Below, piece after piece: positions 53,481 to 59,901 of a stretch of DNA of 59,901 bases (position 1 is its first letter; the number at the start of each line of letters is the position of its first letter). The notes under the pieces were generated by a model. It did not search any database. It was given only the letters and a program-made list of their open reading frames with translations, and was not told the DNA's origin. The stretch lies in NCBI RefSeq assembly GCF_900091845.1, contig NZ_FMCI01000082.1, positions 1 through 59,901 on the forward strand. Reading direction: 5' to 3'. Source of the stretch: Streptomyces sp. SolWspMP-5a-2. Lineage in GTDB: Bacteria; Actinomycetota; Actinomycetes; Streptomycetales; Streptomycetaceae. The translations under genes and the position numbers were made by a program.

Positions 53481-54249
53481 GGGCCGATCGGGCCGGCTCC
53501 TCGACCTGTCGGCGCACGCTCCGCCCGTCCCGCCGGCCGCGCGGCTGTGCCCGGCCGTGCTGGACCTGTCCGGGCTGCCCGGTGCGGACCCGCCGGGGCC
53601 CCGGCCGCTGCGGGGGCCGCTGGAGCTGTACCTGGCCCAGGTCGGTGCCCAGGACGAACGGGCGCTCGAACGGGCCAGGGAGCTGCTGGACGCCGAGGAG
53701 CGGGCCCGCGCCGCCGCGTTCCGGCACGACCGGGACCGGGACGCGTACGTGGTCGCGCACGCCGCGCTGCGCGGGGTGCTGAGCGTGCTGCTCGGGGTGC
53801 GCGCCCAGGCGCTGCCGCTGGCCCGTGACCCCTGCGCGGGCTGCGGCGGTCCGCACGGCCGCCCGACGCTGCGCACGCCGGGGGTGCACTTCTCCCTGTC
53901 GCACAGCGGCGGTCTGGTGATGGTGGCGCTGGCGCCCGCGCCGGTCGGTGTGGACGTGGAGGGCCTGGCCACCGTGAGGACGGTGCTGGGCGCGCAGTCG
54001 GCGCTGCACCGGGCGGAGGCGCAGGAGCTGGCGCGGCTGCCCGAGCCCGAGCGCCCGGCCGCGTTCACCCGGGCCTGGGTGCGCAAGGAGGCCTATCTCA
54101 AGGGCCTGGGCACCGGGTTGGTGCGGGACCCGTCCCTGGACTACGTGGGGACCGGGGCCGCGCCGCGCGCTCCGTCACCGGAGTGGACCCTGCGGGACGT
54201 GCTGGTCCCGACCGGGTACGCGGCGGCGGTGGCCCTGCGCGCACCGTGA
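53473..54249 (+). CDS. Sfp-type 4'-phosphopantetheinyl transferase
   Basis: 258 residues from ATG 53473. Motifs: FSLSHSGGLVMVAL, GVDVEGL (Mg2+ Asp/Glu) and WVRKEAYLKGLGTGL. It converts apo to holo carrier protein using CoA. Pairing with MbtH opposite the adenylation/carrier operon indicates a dedicated enzyme for this pathway. Strong terminator 44 bases downstream. Confidence 0.93.
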   Translation: MSEGRSGRLLDLSAHAPPVPPAARLCPAVLDLSGLPGADPPGPRPLRGPLELYLAQVGAQDERALERARELLDAEERARAAAFRHDRDRDAYVVAHAALRGVLSVLLGVRAQALPLARDPCAGCGGPHGRPTLRTPGVHFSLSHSGGLVMVALAPAPVGVDVEGLATVRTVLGAQSALHRAEAQELARLPEPERPAAFTRAWVRKEAYLKGLGTGLVRDPSLDYVGTGAAPRAPSPEWTLRDVLVPTGYAAAVALRAP

Positions 54250-54292
54250 GGGCGCCTGCGGCCCCGTCCGGGGGAGGGCGGCGGCCGCACGG

Positions 54293-54344
54293 GGACGGCG
54301 GCGGAGGGGACCGGTCGACGGGCCGGTCCCCTCCGCCGCCGTCC
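54293..54344 (+). terminator. terminator of mbtH-PPTase
   Basis: Perfect 22-bp arms (54293-54314 and 54323-54344) with an 8-base loop (TCGACGGG), the strongest hairpin of the window. Marks the right border of the LanB/NRPS locus. Confidence 0.85.
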
Positions 54345-54431
54345 GGGTTCCAGGGGTCCGTTCGGGCGTTCCGCGCGGGCCGTTCTTCACGGCTTCCGCA
54401 CGCCCGGGGCCGGTGGTCCCACGATACGATC

Positions 54432-55178
54432 ATGTGCGTGACCGCACCGGAGCCGACCATCCTCGCCACGTCCGGGGGCCACCGCGCCGGGAGCCGCAGC
54501 CGGGTCCTGTTCGACGCCCTGGTCCACCACGCGGTCGACCTCTCGGGGGCGCACGGCAGGCGCCCGCGCGTGCTCTACCTCGGCACCGCGGTCGGGGACG
54601 CGGAGCACGTCTCGGCGCGGATGACGGAGGCGGCCCGGGTGGCGGGCTTCGACCTCACCCCGCTGCACCTGTTCCCGATGCCGAACGTCGAGGACGTCGA
54701 GGGCACGGTGCTCGGCCATGACGTGGTCTGGGTGATGGGCGGCTCGGTCGCCAACCTGCTGGCGGTCTGGCGGGTGCACGGGCTCGACGCGGTCCTGCGG
54801 CGCGCGTGGCGGGCGGGCGTGGTGCTCGCCGGGGTCAGCGCCGGGTCGATCTGCTGGTTCGAGGGCGGCACCACGGACTCCTTCGGTCCCGAACTGCGCC
54901 CGGTGACCGACGGGTTGGGTCTGCTGCCGTACGGCAACGGCGTGCACCACGACGCCGACCCCGGCCGCCGTCCGCTGATCCACCGGCTGGTCTCCGAGGG
55001 CGTCTTCAGCACCGCGCACTGCACCGACGACGGGGTGGGCCTGGTCTACCGGGGCAGTGAACTCAGCGGCGCCGTCACGGAGTTGCCGGGCAAGGCCGCC
55101 TACCTGGTGCGCCGTGAGGGCGAGCGGGTCGTGGAGGAGCGGATCGAGCCCCGCAGGCTGCCGACCCCGGCCTACTGA
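54432..55178 (+). CDS. peptidase S51 (dipeptidase E / cyanophycinase-like)
   Basis: 248 residues from ATG 54432. The -10-like TACGAT at 54425-54430 and lack of a ribosome site suggest a leaderless transcript beginning at GTG 54438, which would shorten the protein by two residues. The nucleophile elbow GVSAGSICWF is intact, with ATSGGHRA, YLGTA and STAHCTDDGVGLVYRG further supporting S51. These serine hydrolases cut Asp-X dipeptides or isopeptides. Whether it belongs to either adjacent natural-product locus is unclear. Confidence 0.85.
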   Translation: MCVTAPEPTILATSGGHRAGSRSRVLFDALVHHAVDLSGAHGRRPRVLYLGTAVGDAEHVSARMTEAARVAGFDLTPLHLFPMPNVEDVEGTVLGHDVVWVMGGSVANLLAVWRVHGLDAVLRRAWRAGVVLAGVSAGSICWFEGGTTDSFGPELRPVTDGLGLLPYGNGVHHDADPGRRPLIHRLVSEGVFSTAHCTDDGVGLVYRGSELSGAVTELPGKAAYLVRREGERVVEERIEPRRLPTPAY

Positions 55179-55568
<390 letters not shown>

Positions 55569-56210
55569 TCAGACCAGGCCGTGGCGTACGGCGTGGGCGA
55601 CCGCGTGCGAGCGGTTGCGGACCTGGAGCCGGGCCATGATCTCGTAGATGACGTTCTTGACGGTGTGCTCGGAGCAGCCGAGGAGCCGGGCGATGTCCGC
55701 GTTGGCGTAGCCGTCGGCCATGAGGCGCAGCACCGACGCCTGGCGGACGGTGAGTTCCGCCGAGCGGGGTCCGGTGGGCAGCGGTTCTCCCGGCCGGGCT
55801 CCGGCGACCAGCAGGTGGGAGAGTTCCGGGTAGGGGATGCTCGGGTGCGGGTGGGCGGCGCGGCGGACGGCCGCGGTGAGCGTCTCCTCGGTGAGGTCGG
55901 CGGCCCGCAGCACGACGGCACCGCTGCGCAGCGCGTGCAGCAGCCCGGTGCGGGTGACGGTGTCGCACACCAGCAGCAGCGGGCCCGTCTCCTGTCCGGC
56001 GCGCAGCGCCTGTTCGGCGTCGGCGGCGACCACGACGGTGACGGCCCCGGGCACCCCGGTCTCCAGGACGCAGGCGAGTCCGGCCCGCCGGGCCACCGCG
56101 CGCACCCGGTCGGCGCCGGGCGCGACGGGCACCCGGACGGCGGTGGCGGCGGGCAGCGGCAGGGGCGCGGTGGCGGGGGCCGGGTGCGTGGGGATGAGAG
56201 TGAGGGTCAC
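55569..56210 (-). CDS. LuxR-type HTH regulator 2
   Basis: 213 residues from GTG 56210, overlapping the upstream regulator's stop by 4 bases (GTGA). A divergent receiver-like N-terminal part (no clear phospho-aspartate pocket) and a C-terminal LuxR helix-turn-helix: ELTVRQASVLRLMADGYANADIARLLGCSEHTVKNVIYEIM. Together with regulator 1 it forms a two-gene unit divergent from lanM, so both probably control the lanthipeptide genes. Confidence 0.88.
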   Translation of the reverse strand: MTLTLIPTHPAPATAPLPLPAATAVRVPVAPGADRVRAVARRAGLACVLETGVPGAVTVVVAADAEQALRAGQETGPLLLVCDTVTRTGLLHALRSGAVVLRAADLTEETLTAAVRRAAHPHPSIPYPELSHLLVAGARPGEPLPTGPRSAELTVRQASVLRLMADGYANADIARLLGCSEHTVKNVIYEIMARLQVRNRSHAVAHAVRHGLV

Positions 56211-56818
56211 AGCAGACCTGCCCTGAGTGCGTAGGCGACGGCGTGGGCGCGGTTGCGCAGTCTGAAGCGCTGGGTGATGTCGTGGACGACGGTCGTCACG
56301 GTGCGCGGCGAGTAGGAGAGGCGCTGGGCGATCTCCGCCGTCTCGTGCCCGTCGGCGACCAGGCGCAGCACCGAGCGTTCGCGGTCGGAGAGCATGCCGT
56401 CGGACCAGCTCCCGCCGTCGTGGCGGGGGTCGGCCGGGCGGTCGAGGACCTCTTCGAGCAGGCCGGGTGGCAGGGTGCAGTCGTCGCGGGCGGCGGCGAC
56501 GACCGCGTGGCCCAGCCGGGGCGCGTCGGCCTCCCGGCGCAGCAGCAGGCCGCGGGCCCCGGCGGCGAGGGTGTGCAGGACGTCGCCGGGGGCGAGGGCG
56601 CCGGCCACCAGGACGACGGCCGGGCACGTCCGGTGGGTGCGGACGGTCCGCACCATGTCGAGTTCGGCGGGGCCGAGCCGGTCCACGGTGAGGACGGCGA
56701 CCCGCGCGTCGCCCGGCTCGCACACGGCGAGGTCGGGGCAGGCGAGCAGGGTCGTGCGGGTGCCTGCTTCCAGCACCGGGTCGAGGGCGACCACACCGAC
56801 GGATACGGGTGCTCCCAT
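56207..56818 (-). CDS. LuxR-type HTH regulator 1 (atypical response regulator)
   Basis: 203 residues from ATG 56818, with AGGAG upstream (read on the minus strand: CTAGGAGCAGCAGATG). The receiver-like domain has VGVVALDPVLEAGTRTTLLA but no obvious phospho-acceptor context. The C-terminal HTH is MLSDRERSVLRLVADGHETAEIAQRLSYSPRTVTTVVHDI. A paralogue of the overlapping downstream gene; they may work as a heterodimer without phosphorylation. Confidence 0.88.
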   Translation of the reverse strand: MGAPVSVGVVALDPVLEAGTRTTLLACPDLAVCEPGDARVAVLTVDRLGPAELDMVRTVRTHRTCPAVVLVAGALAPGDVLHTLAAGARGLLLRREADAPRLGHAVVAAARDDCTLPPGLLEEVLDRPADPRHDGGSWSDGMLSDRERSVLRLVADGHETAEIAQRLSYSPRTVTTVVHDITQRFRLRNRAHAVAYALRAGLL

Positions 56819-57412
56819 CTGCTGCTCCTAGAGAGGTCGTTCGCCCGGTCAAGAGCGCTGCGGGCGGTCTGGAGTGGGGACTGCGCACCACCTTGCCGCC
56901 GGGTCCCGGCGGCGGGCATCGGTAGCCGGTCCCCACCTTTTCGGCCGACGGGCGGTCCGGGCCCCGTACCCGGCCCGCGCCGGTGGTCCGGACGGGGGCC
57001 GGGGGCGGGTTCCCGGGGCGGGTGCGGGGGCGGTGGGGGCCGGACGTGGGGGCGGGCGGCCGGAGTTCGCGGTACGGAGTGGGGGAAGCGGGCGCGGGGA
57101 TGGGGGAAGCGCGGGCCGGGTCGGTGGGGCGGGGCGGGCGCGGGAGGGGGAGATGGGGGCGCGGAGGGCGCGAGTGGGGGTCCGGGGTGGGTGATCCGGG
57201 CCAGGGAGGCCGCTTCCGGCTCGGATCGCGGGTGGTCCGCGGGGCCAGGCCCCCGTACCGGGGACGGCCGCACGTACTGCCGTGACCTGCGGTTCTCTCC
57301 GTCCCGTGCAGGGGCGGGCGGGCGTGCGGCGCCGGGTGGGTGAGGGGCCGCGCAGAATATGGGGGACGGATACCCATGTGGGGGCACCGGGGGGTCTGCG
57401 AACTTTTCTCTC
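56819..57412. other. G-rich intergenic tract between regulators and lanM
   Basis: No lanthipeptide precursor or other credible gene was found on either strand. The centre (about 56930-57230) has extreme strand asymmetry with dozens of G3-G6 runs on the plus strand, capable of forming G-quadruplexes. Divergent promoters for the regulators and lanM must lie here; a small AT-rich patch precedes GTG 57413. Confidence 0.6.
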
Positions 57413-59901
57413 GTGACAGAGACCGCCAGCCTCCCGACTCCCCGGAGCGCCGAACTGCCCCCCGCGTGGTGGGCACCGGCGCTGTCCCTCGCGGAACGGC
57501 TCGCCGCCCCCGGACTCCCGGTGGCGACCGGACCGGCCGCCACCGGGCCGGCCCCCTGGGCCGCGGGCGACCCCGAGGGGTTCGCCCTCCGGCTCGCCCA
57601 CCTCGGGGTGGACGAGGCCACCGCGACGGCGCTCGTGACCGAGCCCGCCGAGCGGCTCGCCGCACGGACCGCCATGCCCGACTGGGCCGGGTACACCGAG
57701 TCGGTCCTGGACACGGCGCCCCTCGTCCCGGCGCGGACGACCGCCGCCGCGGCCGAGGGACCCGAGGTCTTCGCCCCCGTGGTGGGCCCGTTCGTCGCCG
57801 CCGCGACCGCCCGGCTGAACGGTGCGCTGGCCGCCGTCCCGGCCGCCGAACAGGCCGTGTGGCGCGACGCGTTCGGACGGCGGCTGACGCACCGGCTGGT
57901 CCGGCTGGCCGCCCGCACCCTGGTCCACGAGCTGTCCAGGGCCCGCCGTGCCGGAGACCTCACCGGCGCCACCCCCGGCGAGCGGTTCGCCTCCTTCGTG
58001 GACGCCCTCTCCACCCGGCGGGGCCTGACGGCGCTGCTCGCGGGGTACCCGGTGCTGGCCCGGATGCTCGGGCAGACCGCCCTCGACGCCACCGGCGCCG
58101 CCGCCGAACTCGTCGTCCGCTTCCAGGCCGACCGCGCCGGCCTCGCCACCGGGCTCCTCGGCGGCCGGGACACCGGGGCGCTCGCCGCGGTGGACCTCGG
58201 CCGCGGGGACGTCCACCAGGGCCACCGGTCGGTCGCGATCCTGCGCTTCACCGGCGGCGACCGGCTCGTGTACAAGCCCAGGCCGCTGGACCAGCACGCG
58301 CTCCTCGACGACCTGACCGGCTGGCTGAACGGGAAGGTGCCGGGGCTCGCCCTGCGCACCCCGCGCACCCTGCGCCGCGACGGCTACGGCTGGCTGGAGT
58401 TCGTCGAGCACCGCTGGTGCCGGTCGGTGACCGAGACGGACGCCTTCTACCGGCGCCAGGGCGCGCTGCTGGCGCTGCTGTACGCGGTGGACGGCGCCGA
58501 CATGCACTACGAGAACGTCATCGCCTGCGGGGACCAGCCGGTCCTGGTGGACGCGGAGACACTGCTGCACACCGGGCTCCCGCAGGCCATGACGGCGGGC
58601 GCCGACCCGGCCGCGGACGCCCTGCACGCCTCCGTGCACCGCACCTGCCTGCTGCCCCACCTGCTGATCGGGGAGCACGGGGCGCTCGACATCTCCGCGC
58701 TCGGCCGCTCCACGGACGGCACCTTCCCGAGCGAGGGCCTGCACTGGCGGGACAGCGGCCTCGACACCATGCGGGCGGTCCGGGCCCCGCTGCTCTCCCC
58801 CGCCGCGCAGAACCACCCGCTGCCCGCCGGACGCCCCCTGGAGGGCGCCGACCACCGGGCCGCCCTGATCGAGGGGTTCCGCGCCGGGTACGCGGCGCTC
58901 GCCGCCGACGGGCGTGAACTGCTCGGCGACGACGGCCCGCTGGCCACCCGCGCCGACCGGCCCGCGCGGCTGATCGTCCGCTCCACCCGGCTCTACGCGA
59001 CGCTCCTCGAGGAGTCTGCCCACCCGGCGCTGCTCGGTGACGCGCTCGCCAGGGACGGGGTGTTCGCGGTGCTGTGGACCGAGTCCGCGCACGACGGCGC
59101 CAGGAGCCGGCTGATCGAGCACGAGACGGCCGCCCTCTGGCGCGGCGACGTCCCCCTCTTCTCGCACGCTCCGTCCGGTACAGGGGTCCTGACGGACGAC
59201 GGCACCTGGATCCCGCGGGTGCTGCCGGTGGCGAGTCTGGCGTCGGTGCGCGCCAAGGTCGCCGGGATGGACGAGGTGGACTGCCACGACCAGGAGTGGA
59301 TCATCTCGGCCACCCTGGCGGCCCGGGGCGCCGCGTCGGAGCCCGACCGGCCGCGTTCGGAGCTGGCGGTGGGGCCGGTGCCCGCGGTGGTGCCGGACGC
59401 GTCGCGGCTGCTGGCCGCCGCGTGCGGGATCGCCGACGAGATCGCCGCCCGCGCCGTCAGCGGCGGCGGCCGGACCAACTGGCTCGGCCTGGAACGGGTC
59501 TCGGGACCGCACTGGGCGGTGCTGCCGATGGGCGCGGGACTGGCCCAGGGGTACTGCGGGGTCGCGCTGTTCCTGGCCCACGCCGACGCCCTGGCGGGCG
59601 CGGGCCGGTACGCGGCCGCGGCCCGCGAGGCGGTCGCACCGCTGCCCGCGCTGCTGCGGGCCATGGCGGAGGACCCGGAGCTGAGCGCGGCGGCGGGCCC
59701 CGGCGGCTACGACGGGCTCGGCGGCATCGTGTACGCGGTGCTGCGGCTGTCCGCGCTGCTGGACGACGGTCTCCTCGGCTGTCTGCCGGACGCGTTCACC
59801 GCGCTGGGGCACGCCGCAGCGGCCTGCCAGAGCCCGGGGCTCGCCGGGGGTGTCGCCGGGGCGCTGGCCGCCGCCGTCGCCGCCCACGAGGCGACCGGCG
59901 A
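57413..59901 (+). CDS. LanM class II lanthipeptide synthetase (3' end outside window)
   Basis: 830 residues are visible and the frame is open at the window end. GTG 57413 was chosen because the in-frame extension to ATG 57359 has low third-position GC; neither has a good ribosome site. The DUF4135 dehydratase domain shows GDVHQGHRSV (D266, H268), VYKPRPLDQH (K288) and DGADMHYENVIA...LVDAETLL, all expected in active LanM enzymes that phosphorylate and dehydrate Ser/Thr. The start of the C-terminal LanC-like cyclase (GYCGVALFLAHADAL, GGYDGLGGIVYAV) is present; zinc ligands are beyond the edge. Confidence 0.93.
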   Translation, partial: MTETASLPTPRSAELPPAWWAPALSLAERLAAPGLPVATGPAATGPAPWAAGDPEGFALRLAHLGVDEATATALVTEPAERLAARTAMPDWAGYTESVLDTAPLVPARTTAAAAEGPEVFAPVVGPFVAAATARLNGALAAVPAAEQAVWRDAFGRRLTHRLVRLAARTLVHELSRARRAGDLTGATPGERFASFVDALSTRRGLTALLAGYPVLARMLGQTALDATGAAAELVVRFQADRAGLATGLLGGRDTGALAAVDLGRGDVHQGHRSVAILRFTGGDRLVYKPRPLDQHALLDDLTGWLNGKVPGLALRTPRTLRRDGYGWLEFVEHRWCRSVTETDAFYRRQGALLALLYAVDGADMHYENVIACGDQPVLVDAETLLHTGLPQAMTAGADPAADALHASVHRTCLLPHLLIGEHGALDISALGRSTDGTFPSEGLHWRDSGLDTMRAVRAPLLSPAAQNHPLPAGRPLEGADHRAALIEGFRAGYAALAADGRELLGDDGPLATRADRPARLIVRSTRLYATLLEESAHPALLGDALARDGVFAVLWTESAHDGARSRLIEHETAALWRGDVPLFSHAPSGTGVLTDDGTWIPRVLPVASLASVRAKVAGMDEVDCHDQEWIISATLAARGAASEPDRPRSELAVGPVPAVVPDASRLLAAACGIADEIAARAVSGGGRTNWLGLERVSGPHWAVLPMGAGLAQGYCGVALFLAHADALAGAGRYAAAAREAVAPLPALLRAMAEDPELSAAAGPGGYDGLGGIVYAVLRLSALLDDGLLGCLPDAFTALGHAAAACQSPGLAGGVAGALAAAVAAHEATG

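Noticed and set aside
54415..54440. Ribosome-binding site for the S51 peptidase gene
   Set aside because: No purine-rich site is present; a -10-like TACGAT at leaderless distance is the better explanation.
56874..57194. 106-residue plus-strand frame as a lanthipeptide precursor
   Set aside because: It is a Gly/Arg/Ala-rich product of the G-rich tract with no Cys-rich core and no ribosome site.
56849..59887. Minus-strand 1012-codon frame opposite lanM
   Set aside because: Shadow of lanM, which has clear domain motifs on the plus strand.

Overview
The window is very GC-rich actinomycete chromosome, most likely Streptomyces. Supporting signs are strong G/C at third codon positions, frequent GTG starts, ATGA/GTGA gene overlaps, long GC hairpin terminators without T tracts, an SpoIIE/ATPase signalling protein, several P450s, and two or three natural-product loci. 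No tRNA, rRNA, IS element or CRISPR array was seen.

Layout. 1-4701: end of an operon with two polyamine-type ABC permeases, an M19 dipeptidase homologue and an FAD/NAD(P)-binding protein. 4874-6000: a small basic protein, a Fur-type regulator and a DUF2180 zinc-finger protein with a probable Fur-controlled promoter. 6000-6742 is almost gene-free. 6743-12925: a P450, an M48 membrane protease, two unknown proteins, a tiny stress-type membrane protein and MsrA. 13161-19468: methylmalonyl-CoA mutase (mutA, mutB), its GTPase chaperone meaB and a P450. 19545-28912: a carbohydrate-uptake and glycoside-hydrolase operon (binding lipoprotein, two permeases, LacI repressor, GH5, GH3) facing a GH16-like gene. 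29083-31479: small proteins, a BASS transporter and a bacterioferritin.

31809-39827 is a compact biosynthetic operon: P450, acyl-CoA dehydrogenase, GNAT-like acyltransferase, polyketide cyclase-like protein, class III aminotransferase, ACP, single ketosynthase and NAD-dependent reductase, followed by an AraC regulator. The combination suggests an ACP-bound acyl chain that is desaturated, reduced off the carrier, aminated and N-acylated. 40917-43333 is a PAS/GAF/SpoIIE phosphatase plus ATPase gene broken by a 1-base frameshift in a G5 run.

43477-54249 is the most unusual segment: an MHS exporter, then a tightly coupled minus-strand operon of LanB-type protein 2, a stand-alone NRPS adenylation domain, a threonine-dehydratase-like PLP enzyme, a carrier protein and LanB-type protein 1, with MbtH and an Sfp-type PPTase on the plus strand. 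Both LanB proteins hold only the tRNA-dependent glutamylation-type domain, and no precursor peptide is evident. This looks like a ribosomal/nonribosomal hybrid system, possibly tRNA-dependent amino-acid addition to a carrier-bound substrate.

54432-59901: an S51 peptidase, a pair of overlapping LuxR-type regulators and the 5' part of a LanM class II lanthipeptide synthetase that runs off the window end.
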